From: Lachnospiraceae bacterium
GTDB taxonomy: Bacteria; Bacillota; Clostridia; Lachnospirales; Lachnospiraceae
Assembly (NCBI GenBank): GCA_017623675.1
Contig: JAGAOO010000052.1
Span: forward strand, 1-52,448
Direction of reading: 5' to 3'
DNA length: 52,448 bases
The notes below the pieces were generated by a model, which ran no database searches, was not told the DNA's origin, and saw only the letters and a list, made by a program, of their open reading frames with translations. Of the stretch, positions 8,005-16,643 are shown in pieces. A program made the translations under genes and the position numbers. The first letter of the stretch is position 1. Each line of letters starts with the position of its first letter.

Positions 8005-9519
8005 ATGGAACAATTATACAATTCAAATCATGAAATAACAGCAAAACTAGATAAGAATTTAAAGAAAAACGAGGCAGTTGTAAAAACTTTATTTAGTAAA
8101 TGCGATGATATTGTTGAAAAAGAGTTTCAATTCCTGCGTCAGAACCAGACCATTCGGGCGTATATGGTTTACATTGATGGATTGACGGATTCGGAAATGC
8201 TTCAGGATAATGTGATTGCACCTTTGCAGAGAAAGAAATGGGAACAGGAGGAGAATATCTTTCAGGCCTTCTTCCACAGTGAAATAGATGTGGCAGATTT
8301 GAAGGAAGAAACCTCTTTTGATAAGGTGATTAACTATATACTCAAAGGTGACACTGCTTTATTTATTGATGGCTATGCCAAAGTTATTATTATTTCCAGT
8401 AAAAAGCTTCCCACCAGAGGGGTAGAAGAATCTAAGGCAGAATCCGTTATGCGGGGGCCGAGAGACAGTTTCAATGAAAGCCTTCGAACCTGTACTGCAT
8501 TAATTCGTCGAAGGATTAAAGATCCTAAGTGTAAGATTGAACAGGAAAAGTTCGGGGAGCGTTCCAGAACAGATTATGCTTTGATATACATGGAAGATTT
8601 GGTGCAGGAGGGTTTGGTTGAGGAGATAAAGGCAGAATTAGATTCCTATAAAACCGATGCCATATATGACAGTGGCATGTTGGAACATTTTATGAATCGA
8701 AAATGGTATTCGCCCTTTCCATTAATACAGAGTACCGAGCGACCGGACAAGGTGGCTTCTTCCATTCTGGAAGGCAGGGTGGCAATTGTGGTGGACAATT
8801 CTCCGGAGGTTTTACTGCTTCCGGCAACCTTCAATACCTTTTTTCAGGCATCGGATGATTATTATAATCAGTGGTCGGTTGCTACGTTTGCCCGAATCTT
8901 ACGATATATAGCTTCGATTCTGGCAATTGGATTGCCGGGCTTTTATATTGCAATCACAAGTTTTCATTTAGAAATGCTTCCAACAGAATTACTTTTGGCC
9001 ATTGCACAGGCGAGAAGCAGTATCACTTTTCCGATAGTGGTAGAGGTCTTATTAATGGAATTGGAATTTGAACTACTACGGGAGGCGGGAATTCGATTGC
9101 CGGGACCTATGGGAAATACCATTGGAATTGTAGGTGGTTTGATTGTCGGACAGGCAGCAGTAGAAGCAGGACTTGTCAGTACGATTGTGGTAATTGTAGT
9201 TGCTTTGGGGGCGTTGGCATCCTTTACCATTCCCAATGAGAGTTTTGCTTCTGCGTATCGGCTTCTTAAATTCTTTCTAATCCTTGTAAGCGCGATATGG
9301 GGCTTATATGGATTTGTTTTGGGAATGCTGATGATTGCCATTCATTTGTCCGGACTTACCAGCTATGGTGTGCCATATATGGTGCCGGCAGTTTCGACAG
9401 CAAGTGGCCGGTATGAGAGTGTTAGGGATTTTATTTTGCGGCTCCCGATTTACACCATGAAAAAAAGACCGGTGTTCACCAAGGAAGGACAAAGAAATCG
9501 TATGCGGAAAAAGATTTGA
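8005..9519 (+). CDS. Spore germination receptor subunit GerA
   Basis: The 504-residue protein is a GerA-family nutrient receptor A subunit, which sits in the inner spore membrane and senses germinants together with B and C subunits. The N-terminal soluble part carries the family motif RGVEESKAESVMRGPRDSF near residue 140 and TALIRRRIKDP; the C-terminal half (about residues 290-480) has several membrane segments with the typical LRYIASILAIGLPGFYIA. The start follows the gntR terminator directly; GTGAGG in the terminator stem is seven bases upstream. A sigma-G-like promoter sits within the terminator. A GerB-GerC fusion gene follows after 13 bases, so the two form one receptor operon. Confidence 0.93.
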   Translation: MEQLYNSNHEITAKLDKNLKKNEAVVKTLFSKCDDIVEKEFQFLRQNQTIRAYMVYIDGLTDSEMLQDNVIAPLQRKKWEQEENIFQAFFHSEIDVADLKEETSFDKVINYILKGDTALFIDGYAKVIIISSKKLPTRGVEESKAESVMRGPRDSFNESLRTCTALIRRRIKDPKCKIEQEKFGERSRTDYALIYMEDLVQEGLVEEIKAELDSYKTDAIYDSGMLEHFMNRKWYSPFPLIQSTERPDKVASSILEGRVAIVVDNSPEVLLLPATFNTFFQASDDYYNQWSVATFARILRYIASILAIGLPGFYIAITSFHLEMLPTELLLAIAQARSSITFPIVVEVLLMELEFELLREAGIRLPGPMGNTIGIVGGLIVGQAAVEAGLVSTIVVIVVALGALASFTIPNESFASAYRLLKFFLILVSAIWGLYGFVLGMLMIAIHLSGLTSYGVPYMVPAVSTASGRYESVRDFILRLPIYTMKKRPVFTKEGQRNRMRKKI

Positions 9520-9532
9520 CAGGAGGTTGAAA

Positions 9533-11092
9533 ATGGGAGAAGCAGAATACCGGATTTCACCCAAGCAGTTGCGGCGGATGATTATTTTAGAAACAGGCTC
9601 TATTGGCTGTCTGTTTGTAACTATGTGGTCAGGGAAAGAAAATGGAATACTCACAGTGATGTTAAGTATCATAGGAAGTCTGATTTATGGAGGAATCCTA
9701 ATGGCAATCGGTAGAATCGATGGAGGATTCTTTGCTATGACAGAACGGTCTATGAATGGATTCCTGTGGCGGATTGCCTGGTTGATTTATGTTCTGCGAT
9801 TTGCAATTCGTGGTGCATGGATATTGTCTTATATGGAATTCTTGATTAGGGAGACATTATTCGATGGTTCTCGGCTGATGATACTTCTCCCCCTGTTAGT
9901 GATTTGTGGTTATGCAGGCATGCGGAATTTAGAAGGTCGTGCCAGATTTGTGGAATTACTGTTCTGGTGGGTGGTACTTCCGTTGGTATTGCTTTTTGTG
10001 GTTGGATTGTGGAAGGCTGATTTTATCAGTGTATTACCAAGGGAACCGATTCGTTTTCAGGAACTTATGGTGGGGGATTATCATTTGATGGTACTGTTTC
10101 TTCCTTTGGAGCTATTGTTATTCCGTATGTCGGCATCGGAGGGTAGTGATAAGAAGGTTTGGGCAAATGGCATGCGTGGTATATTGCTGGCAGGGCTGTG
10201 GGTGTTTCTGGTTTATATTGTAACAGACGGTATGCTTGGTTCCAATTGGGGACATGATACCTTGTTAGGTGTTACAGATGCTATGGAACTGATTTCGATT
10301 AAGAGCGGGGGATTGGAACGCTTGGATATTCTGATGATTTTATTCTGGCTGGTAGGTGGAATTGTGACATTAAGTGGGTATCTGTTCCAAGGACAGCAGT
10401 TGTTACGCCGATGCCTGCCTTTTGGGAAATACTATGGTGTAGCCGCAGTCTGGATGACCTTTGCAATATTGGCAATTTACTTTTGTTTTTCTACTGCATG
10501 GGAGTGGTCTGAATGGTATTTGCAATATGCCTGTATCATTGACTTTCCAATTTCTATTGTGCTGCCGCTCATAATCTGGCTCCTATATCGGATGAAATAT
10601 CGGAAAGAGAATCGTCGGCTTTTAAAACAACAGACAGAAAAAGCAGTAAAGGAATTTTGTGGCTGCCTGCTGTTAGTTCCCGTGTTGTTTCATCTGACTG
10701 GTTGTACACAGCGTCCATCAATCGAGGAACGAACCTACGTGGAAAGTATTCATATTACACCTGATGTCAATGGGTATCAGTATCAGTGCATGCTGGTATA
10801 TGTGGATACACAATCTCCGGAATATGTAACCGTAGCAGAAGATATCGAAGAATTTAATCAGGAGTATACCTGTATGACCGGTGGTAAGTTAGATTATTCT
10901 CATTTACAGGGAATTTATCTGTCAGAAAGCTTATATGAACCGAAGGTAGCTGAAGATGTATTGGAAGATATTCGTGAAGAGACCCAGGCGGTACTGTCAA
11001 CCCCTATCTATCAGGACGGATTGGAAATCGGGGAACAGAAGAATGAGACTTTAGGAGACTGGTTAAAAGCAGCGAGGGAACAGATAGTATAA
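9533..11092 (+). CDS. GerB permease fused to GerC-like domain
   Basis: The first 370 or so residues form a GerB/GerKB-type membrane protein of the amino acid-polyamine transporter fold with about ten helices. After a basic stretch (RRLLKQQTEKAVKEF) comes a hydrophobic segment ending LTGCTQRPSIEERTYVESI, which looks like the lipobox and first residues of a GerC lipoprotein (usually TGCWDRREIEDRAFV). About 130 residues of GerC-like N-terminal domain follow, then the protein ends; ordinary GerC has about 350 residues. The protein is therefore a B-C fusion with a shortened C part. ATG at 9533 follows GGAGG at 9522-9526; the open frame also reads from a TTG at 9527, which is too close. No separate gerC follows. 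Confidence 0.85.
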   Translation: MGEAEYRISPKQLRRMIILETGSIGCLFVTMWSGKENGILTVMLSIIGSLIYGGILMAIGRIDGGFFAMTERSMNGFLWRIAWLIYVLRFAIRGAWILSYMEFLIRETLFDGSRLMILLPLLVICGYAGMRNLEGRARFVELLFWWVVLPLVLLFVVGLWKADFISVLPREPIRFQELMVGDYHLMVLFLPLELLLFRMSASEGSDKKVWANGMRGILLAGLWVFLVYIVTDGMLGSNWGHDTLLGVTDAMELISIKSGGLERLDILMILFWLVGGIVTLSGYLFQGQQLLRRCLPFGKYYGVAAVWMTFAILAIYFCFSTAWEWSEWYLQYACIIDFPISIVLPLIIWLLYRMKYRKENRRLLKQQTEKAVKEFCGCLLLVPVLFHLTGCTQRPSIEERTYVESIHITPDVNGYQYQCMLVYVDTQSPEYVTVAEDIEEFNQEYTCMTGGKLDYSHLQGIYLSESLYEPKVAEDVLEDIREETQAVLSTPIYQDGLEIGEQKNETLGDWLKAAREQIV

Positions 11093-11115
11093 CATCACGA
11101 AAATTGGAAATAATC
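11087..11115 (+). promoter_or_regulatory. Sigma-F-like promoter for spoIIR
   Basis: GTATA (11087-11091), 14 bases, then GGAAATAATC (11106-11115) fits the forespore sigma-F pattern GYWTA / GGNRANANTW except in the last base. spoIIR is a sigma-F gene in Bacillus and Clostridioides. The spoIIQ-like gene at 45.3 kb has the same layout and spacing. Confidence 0.55.
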
Positions 11116-11153
11116 TCCATAAGAAATATCTGGTAGCAAATGGAGGTTATGAT

Positions 11154-11954
11154 ATGGACATTTACAAAACAGCACTATCTGCATTGCTGATTGCTCCCAT
11201 TGTAGGAGGAATCGGAATTCACACTATAAAGCAATATCAGGCAATGAAAGAGAAAGCAGAAGAAATTAGCACAATATCAGAGGAACGGGTTCAGGAACTG
11301 GAAGCCATGCTGGAGGGAGAGTTTTCCTATGATGCGATAGAGGAATGCGTCTTTTTAGAAAATGGTTTGGATGAAGAGGAGTTGGAAGAAAGTACTTTAG
11401 GAGTAAACGATATATCAGAGAGTATTGCAAATGAAGTGATTCGATTTCATGTTCGGGCAAATTCCGATTCTGAGGAGGACCAGGCATTAAAGCTGCAGGT
11501 ACGGGATGCAATTCTGGAGGAACTGGGAACGGAATTGGAAAAAGCAGAATCTAAGGACGAAGCACGAAAGGTTATGGAGGATAATTTGGAAAAAATAGAA
11601 AAAATCGGGGCAGAGATTATTGAAGAAGCCGGCTATGATTATGAGATTGATGCCTATCTGACCGTAGAAGAATTTCCAATGAAATCTTATGGTGACCTTA
11701 TGTTTCCGGCAGGAGAGTATGAAGCATTGCGGGTGGATATCGGAACGCACGAAGGTGGCAACTGGTGGTGTGTGATGTATCCCGGACTTTGTTTTGTAGA
11801 TACCGTAGGAGGTGTGGTGGCTACCGATGGAAAAGAGGAATTGCAACGAGTGTTGACACCGGAGGAATACGAGGAACTTTTATTATGTCCATCGGAAGAT
11901 ACACAGGTAGAATATCGCAGCCTGCTTTGGGACAGCCTGTTTGAAAATGAATAG
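11154..11954 (+). CDS. spoIIR: Stage II sporulation protein R
   Basis: SpoIIR is made in the forespore and signals across the septum to trigger SpoIIGA processing of pro-sigma-E in the mother cell. The 266-residue protein has an N-terminal membrane or signal segment (about 5-25), an acidic linker, then the conserved domain with VIRFHVRANSDSEEDQALK near residue 95 and YGDLMFPAGEYEALRVDIG with NWWCVMYPGLCFVD near 180-220, all hallmarks of the family. GGAGG lies seven bases before the ATG. A sigma-F-like promoter overlaps the end of the gerB-C gene, which agrees with forespore expression. The acidic insert between the signal and the domain is longer than I expect for the family. Confidence 0.95.
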   Translation: MDIYKTALSALLIAPIVGGIGIHTIKQYQAMKEKAEEISTISEERVQELEAMLEGEFSYDAIEECVFLENGLDEEELEESTLGVNDISESIANEVIRFHVRANSDSEEDQALKLQVRDAILEELGTELEKAESKDEARKVMEDNLEKIEKIGAEIIEEAGYDYEIDAYLTVEEFPMKSYGDLMFPAGEYEALRVDIGTHEGGNWWCVMYPGLCFVDTVGGVVATDGKEELQRVLTPEEYEELLLCPSEDTQVEYRSLLWDSLFENE

Positions 11955-11970
11955 GCTTTGCTCCAAAAAC

Positions 11971-11999
11971 TTTACTTCTTTCATTTGTTGCGGTATACT
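11971..11999 (+). promoter_or_regulatory. Sigma-A promoter for ddl
   Basis: TTTACT (11971-11976), 17 bases, TATACT (11994-11999). The leader of about 90 bases contains a perfect 10-bp stem-loop (12018-12027 with 12040-12049) without a T tract. Confidence 0.65.
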
Positions 12000-12094
12000 T
12001 ATATCAATTATGGAAAGAAATCCGGCAGATGGTATCCAATGCCGGATTTCGGGAATACAATGAATAGAAAACAGATAAAGGAAGGATAACATCC

Positions 12095-13153
12095 ATGGAA
12101 AAGAAAACCATAGCTGTACTTTTTGGAGGACAGTCCTCAGAACATGAGGTATCCTGCATATCAGCAGTTACGATTACGAATGCAATCAATACCGAGGAGT
12201 ATAACATAGTTCGGATTGGAATTACGAAGGAGGGTCACTGGTTACTGGTTCCTTCTACACAAGATATTGCAAGTGGTGCATGGACGAAAAGTACAACCAC
12301 AGCAGTCATCTCGCCCGACGCAACCAGAAAAGAAATTATTTGCATTAGTCCGGAAGGTACAACGTGTATACCGGTTGATGTGGTTTTTCCGGTATTGCAT
12401 GGATTATATGGAGAAGATGGTACCGTACAGGGCTTATTGGAGCTGGCAAAGATTCCTTATGTGGGTTGTGGTGTGATTGCATCTGCCCTTGGTATGGATA
12501 AATTATATGCAAAGATAGTGGTAGATACTTTAGGTATTGCCCAGGCAGCATATGTGCCGGTACGAAAGGCAGAGTTGAAGGACATGGAAGCCGTTCTTGC
12601 AAAGGTAGAAGAGAAGCTTGCGTATCCGGTATTTGTAAAGCCTTCTAATGCAGGTTCTTCCAAAGGTATTTCCAAGGCACATAATCGAGAAGAATTGAAA
12701 GCAGCCTTTATGGAAGCGGCAAAGCATGATGAGAAGATTTTAGTGGAAGAAACCATTATTGGACGGGAATTGGAATGTGCAGTGCTGGGTGGCAGTGAAG
12801 TGGAGGCTTCCGGCGTAGGTGAGATTCTGGCAGCAGCAGAATTCTATGACTATGATGCCAAGTACAATGATGCAGCCTCTAAAACCATTATCGGACCGGA
12901 ACTGCCGGAAGGAAAAGAGGATGAAATCCGGCAGGCAGCAGTTACCATATTTAAGGCATTGGATGGATTTGGATTATCCCGGGTGGACTTCTTTTTGGAA
13001 AGGGATACGAACCGGGTCATCTTTAATGAGATTAATACCTTACCGGGCTTTACCGGAATTAGTATGTACCCGATGTTATGGAAGGCAAAGGGTCTGGACA
13101 TACATACACTGGTAGCAAAGATTATCGCATTGGCTTACGAGAGAAGAAAGTAG
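12095..13153 (+). CDS. ddl: D-alanine--D-alanine ligase
   Basis: Ddl joins two D-alanines with ATP to give the dipeptide end of the peptidoglycan stem. The 352-residue ATP-grasp enzyme begins IAVLFGGQSSEHEVSCIS, has the central VFPVLHGLYGEDGTVQGLLE, the ATP-binding PVFVKPSNAGSSKGI, and the metal-binding RVDFFLE with FNEINTLPGFT near the C-terminus. Residue Tyr or Phe in the omega loop is read as EFYDYDAKYND, with Tyr, as in the D-Ala-D-Ala rather than D-Ala-D-Lac type. It is followed after eight bases by murI, so two peptidoglycan precursor genes share a transcript. Confidence 0.96.
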   Translation: MEKKTIAVLFGGQSSEHEVSCISAVTITNAINTEEYNIVRIGITKEGHWLLVPSTQDIASGAWTKSTTTAVISPDATRKEIICISPEGTTCIPVDVVFPVLHGLYGEDGTVQGLLELAKIPYVGCGVIASALGMDKLYAKIVVDTLGIAQAAYVPVRKAELKDMEAVLAKVEEKLAYPVFVKPSNAGSSKGISKAHNREELKAAFMEAAKHDEKILVEETIIGRELECAVLGGSEVEASGVGEILAAAEFYDYDAKYNDAASKTIIGPELPEGKEDEIRQAAVTIFKALDGFGLSRVDFFLERDTNRVIFNEINTLPGFTGISMYPMLWKAKGLDIHTLVAKIIALAYERRK

Positions 13154-13161
13154 GGAAGCAG

Positions 13162-13971
13162 ATGAATACACAATCTCCAATTGGAGTGTTTGATTCCGGT
13201 GTTGGCGGTTTGACTGTAGTAAAAGAAATCATGCGTCAGTTGCCGGGAGAAAGTATGGTATATTTTGGCGATACTGCCAGAGTGCCATATGGATCAAAAT
13301 CCAAAAAAACAGTTTTAAAATATTCCAGACAGATTGTTAAATTCCTTCAAACAAAGGAAGTAAAAGCAATTGTGGTCGCCTGTAATACGGCAAGTGCATT
13401 AGCTCTGCCTGAAATCAAACAGGAAATAGATATACCGATTATGGGTGTGGTAGAACCTGGTGCCAAGATGGCAGCAGAAAGTACCAAGACTAATAATATT
13501 GGAATCATCGGAACGGAAAGTACAATTAAAAGTGGGATTTACTCTAAATTCCTACGGAACATAAATCCGGATATTACGGTAGTTGCAAGAGCCTGTCCGT
13601 TATTCGTTCCGTTGGTAGAAGAAGGCTTGTTGGAAGACCGGATTACAGACGATGTTATTGGACGATATCTTCATGAATTAAAAGAATACGGTATTGATTC
13701 ATTAATTTTAGGCTGTACCCATTACCCATTAATACGAAATGCCATCAGCCGATACATGGGACCGGAGGTAAATCTGATTAATCCGGCATATGAAACAGCC
13801 AAGAGTCTGAAGGTGATGTTGACAGAACAAAAGCTGTTGAATCAGTCCGGGGAACAGGCACATTATGAGTATTATGTCAGCGATGGCGTAGATAAATTCC
13901 GTACATTTGCAGCTCAGGTTTTGCCATGTGATGTGGAACAGACCATGGTGATTGATATTGAAAGCTATTAA
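13162..13971 (+). CDS. murI: Glutamate racemase
   Basis: MurI converts L-glutamate to D-glutamate for peptidoglycan. The 269-residue protein has both catalytic cysteines in their motifs: VACNTASAL near residue 75 and LGCTHYPLI near 185, plus the N-terminal IGVFDSGVGGLTV and YFGDTARVPYG. The open frame reads into ddl, but the ATG at 13162 with AGGGA upstream gives the standard N-terminus. It sits between ddl and a DUF1934 gene in an apparent operon. Confidence 0.96.
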   Translation: MNTQSPIGVFDSGVGGLTVVKEIMRQLPGESMVYFGDTARVPYGSKSKKTVLKYSRQIVKFLQTKEVKAIVVACNTASALALPEIKQEIDIPIMGVVEPGAKMAAESTKTNNIGIIGTESTIKSGIYSKFLRNINPDITVVARACPLFVPLVEEGLLEDRITDDVIGRYLHELKEYGIDSLILGCTHYPLIRNAISRYMGPEVNLINPAYETAKSLKVMLTEQKLLNQSGEQAHYEYYVSDGVDKFRTFAAQVLPCDVEQTMVIDIESY

Positions 13972-13981
13972 CAGGTGAAAT

Positions 13982-14410
13982 ATGACAAAACAGGTATTAT
14001 TATCGATTACCGGCAGCCAATTTTCAGAATCGGACAGCGACAGCATAGAACTGGTAACGGTGGCAAATTATTATAAGCGAAATGGACATCATTTCATCTT
14101 ATATGAGGAGGTTCCGGATGGAGAGGATTCTGTAGTGAAGAATACCTTGAAGTTCGACCATACTTTTTTTGAAATGACGAAAAAAGGGGCGGTGAATACG
14201 CAACTGTTATTTATGCCCGGTGCAAGTAATTCTACCTATTACTCCACCCCGGCAGGGCCAATGACGGTCAACGTAACCACTGCACAGTATACTTTGTCAG
14301 AGGAAGAGAATTATATTGAGGTGTATATTAAATATGCTCTGGACATCAATTACAGTTATTCCTCTGAGAATGAGATATTGATACGTGTGGGACCTCATAA
14401 GGAAGTGTAA
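13982..14410 (+). CDS. DUF1934 (YwiB-like) protein
   Basis: The 142-residue protein is rich in beta strands and matches the DUF1934/YwiB family, small lipocalin-like beta-barrels of unknown function found in Firmicutes. Typical features are the start with VLLSITGSQ, the central YEEVPDGEDSVVKNTLKF, a GAVNTQLLFMPG strand, TPAGPM and the final YALDINYSYSSENEI. It lies ten bases after murI, and association with cell-wall genes is common, but I cannot name a role. Confidence 0.8.
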   Translation: MTKQVLLSITGSQFSESDSDSIELVTVANYYKRNGHHFILYEEVPDGEDSVVKNTLKFDHTFFEMTKKGAVNTQLLFMPGASNSTYYSTPAGPMTVNVTTAQYTLSEEENYIEVYIKYALDINYSYSSENEILIRVGPHKEV

Positions 14411-14466
14411 ATTTAGGTGGAAATGGAAATCCGTAGGAAAGCATGGAATGGAGAAGGGGGAGTTAT

Positions 14467-15087
14467 ATGCTGGAGTACGATTATGAGAGGATGTATGATG
14501 CATTTCTTGGAATTGATACGAAGGAAGAGGAATGGGAAGAAGAAGGTATACCGGAGGAGTATAACCGTTATGAGGTAACGCCGTATGATGCCTTGAGTGT
14601 AGCATGTGAACAGATTCGAATAAAACCTACAGACTGTGTTGTGGATTTTGGTTGTGGAAAAGGGCGGATTCTGTTCTTTTTTAATAATTTTTATCTTTGT
14701 AAAACGAAAGGGATTGAACACGATGCGGAATTGTTTCGTCAGTTAGAGGATAACAAGTCCTATTATTCGGTGCGGTTCAAGGAACGGGAAGAAATGATAC
14801 ATCTGTATCATATGAAGGCAGAGGAATATTCCATTTCCAAAGAGGATAATATCTTTTATTTTTTCAATCCATGCTCGCCGGAACATTTTGCAACTATTTT
14901 AGAGCATATTATATTATCCGTAGAAGAACATTCCAGAGTGGTAACTTTGATTCTTTATTATGTGTCAGAAGAGTATTTGAAAATCATTCGGGAAATGTGT
15001 TGGAAGCAGAAACGTATGATTCGGCTTCCAAAATACATGGAGGATACAGATGAAAAGATATATGTATTCCAGAATCCGTTATATTAA
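14467..15087 (+). CDS. SAM-dependent methyltransferase-like protein
   Basis: The 206-residue protein carries a class I methyltransferase motif I, CVVDFGCGKGRILFF (about residues 57-70), and a motif II-like acidic GIEHDAELF, followed by FYFFNPCSPEHF in the position of motif IV (often NPP or similar). The substrate is unknown. The open frame reaches back to an ATG at 14443, but GGGGGAG five bases before the ATG at 14467 decides the start. It follows the DUF1934 gene with a 56-base gap. Confidence 0.75.
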   Translation: MLEYDYERMYDAFLGIDTKEEEWEEEGIPEEYNRYEVTPYDALSVACEQIRIKPTDCVVDFGCGKGRILFFFNNFYLCKTKGIEHDAELFRQLEDNKSYYSVRFKEREEMIHLYHMKAEEYSISKEDNIFYFFNPCSPEHFATILEHIILSVEEHSRVVTLILYYVSEEYLKIIREMCWKQKRMIRLPKYMEDTDEKIYVFQNPLY

Positions 15088-15111
15088 TCAGTAAAGGAAG
15101 GAATCGTAACA

Positions 15112-15294
15112 ATGAGTGCAGTGAATATTGTAGCTCTGTTATCAGTGATTGGTTCGATTTTAATCTGCCTGCTGGTAGTAGCAGCAGTGGTTGTGGTAAT
15201 TATAAAATTAGTATCCGATAAAAAGAAAGGCAAGTCCCAGTGTGGGGGCGATTGTTATGGATGCCCCTACTCTGGTTCCTGCCATAATAGATAA
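15112..15294 (+). CDS. FeoB-associated Cys-rich membrane peptide
   Basis: This 60-residue peptide has one long membrane segment (about residues 8-33), a basic patch DKKKGK and a cysteine-rich tail C-X3-C-X2-C-X5-C (positions 44, 48, 51, 57), the pattern of the small proteins encoded next to feoB. They are thought to help ferrous iron uptake. No feoB or feoA is in the window, so this is an orphan copy. It converges with the next gene with two bases between the stop codons and no terminator that I can see. Confidence 0.75.
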   Translation: MSAVNIVALLSVIGSILICLLVVAAVVVVIIKLVSDKKKGKSQCGGDCYGCPYSGSCHNR

Positions 15295-15296
15295 AA

Positions 15297-15851
15297 CTAT
15301 TTTGTGATTTTCTTTGCAGCCTCTTTCTGAGCCTTTGCACGAGCTTTGGCTTCTTTTTCTGTGGCTTTGTTCTTTTCTTCTTCTGCCATGAGCTTTTGGT
15401 ATTCGCTTTGTTTCTTGCGAAGCTTCGCTCCCCAGCTGGATTTCTTTTTCCCGTCTGCCGGTTCAACTTTTCCACGAACATTTTTTACACTGACTATGTA
15501 AATGCCGCTTACCATAGCCTTTACCTCACCCTTAACTGGAAGGTCATCGAAGATTGCATCGTCAGCAATCAGGGTTAGGATTTGAGGCCCTACTTTTGCT
15601 TTGACAACAGGAATCTTTGAGTTTTGATATCTTTTTGGGGTCTGCTCCATTACTATTTTTGGAAGCTTGGCATCCTTCATTTTCATGAATTTCTTATCGA
15701 TAATCAGCATGGTAACCGGCTGTGCTGCTTCCTCCATCTGTTCCTTTTGTGCCATCTGCTTTTTCTGCATCTTTTCTCCCCAGAAGTAAAGTGCTACCAT
15801 AGCAGCGATGACAACCACAAGTGCAATTAATATATAGATCCAAGGTTGCAT
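15297..15851 (-). CDS. Single-pass membrane protein, unknown
   Basis: I do not recognise a named family. The 184-residue protein has one N-terminal membrane helix (about 5-25), a charged Met/Gln/Lys linker, a compact central beta-rich domain (about 45-130) and a very basic, Ala/Lys/Glu-rich helical tail (about 140-184). The cytoplasmic tail could bind nucleic acid or acidic lipid, but that is a guess. It is the last gene of a minus-strand operon, 15 bases after plsC. Confidence 0.7.
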   Translation of the reverse strand: MQPWIYILIALVVVIAAMVALYFWGEKMQKKQMAQKEQMEEAAQPVTMLIIDKKFMKMKDAKLPKIVMEQTPKRYQNSKIPVVKAKVGPQILTLIADDAIFDDLPVKGEVKAMVSGIYIVSVKNVRGKVEPADGKKKSSWGAKLRKKQSEYQKLMAEEEKNKATEKEAKARAKAQKEAAKKITK

Positions 15852-15866
15852 TGGTGTTCCTCCTTT

Positions 15867-16634
15867 TTATTGTTCTTTTTGATTCAAGGCATCATTTTCT
15901 GCCTTATGTGCATCATATAGTTCTTTTACAAAGCGTTGGGTATAAGCACCCAAATGTTTCTTGTCTTCCGGTTCTAATGCGGAAATATCAATTGGATTAC
16001 CATAAACCACGGTTATGGTTCCTTTGGTCAGTTTCAAACCTTCATTATTTTCCAGACAGTCATCAGTACCAATAACTGCAACCGGAATGACAGGTGCATT
16101 CGCTTTTGTAGCCATTTTCAGACTTCCGTCTTTGAATTCTTTCATATCTGCATCATGACTTCTGGTACCTTCCGGACAGATAGACATGGAACAGCCGGCT
16201 TCCATATGCTCCACTCCTTCCGTGATGCTTTTGACTGCTGATTTTATATTTGCACGGTCTAAGAAGACACAACCGATATCGCTCATCCAAAAGCCTAGTA
16301 AAGGAATCTTTTTCAGTTCCTTCTTGGCAACAAAGCCAACCGGAACTCCTGCAGTGGTCTGCATAAGCAGGATATCCAGATTGCTCCTGTGGTTACTGAC
16401 AAAGAGTACCGGAGTATCCGTTGGAATAAGTTCTGCACCAACTACATTCTTCTTTATACCACAAATTCCAAATACACAGTTGAATGCCCAGCGTATGACT
16501 TTATGGGAAACCCGATATTTCGTCATAGGTTTTTTTCTGCCAATCAGCCACAAAACCAGATGCAGCGGCATGGAAAAAATTAAAAAGCATGCAACAAATA
16601 ACAGGGCAAAAATGGTACGAAAATTGGTTTTCAT
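15867..16634 (-). CDS. plsC: 1-acyl-glycerol-3-phosphate acyltransferase
   Basis: PlsC adds the second acyl chain to lysophosphatidic acid at the inner face of the membrane. The 255-residue protein has an N-terminal membrane segment and the acyltransferase motifs in order: SNHRSNLDIL (the catalytic HX4D), VFLDRANI and ICPEGTRSHD, with a later VIPVAVIG. It lies nine bases after malQ and shares its transcript. Confidence 0.92.
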   Translation of the reverse strand: MKTNFRTIFALLFVACFLIFSMPLHLVLWLIGRKKPMTKYRVSHKVIRWAFNCVFGICGIKKNVVGAELIPTDTPVLFVSNHRSNLDILLMQTTAGVPVGFVAKKELKKIPLLGFWMSDIGCVFLDRANIKSAVKSITEGVEHMEAGCSMSICPEGTRSHDADMKEFKDGSLKMATKANAPVIPVAVIGTDDCLENNEGLKLTKGTITVVYGNPIDISALEPEDKKHLGAYTQRFVKELYDAHKAENDALNQKEQ

Positions 16635-16643
16635 TACTTCCTC

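Noticed and set aside
12018-12049. Perfect 10-bp stem-loop before ddl
   Set aside because: There is no T tract and no known leader motif, so it is noted only in the promoter entry.
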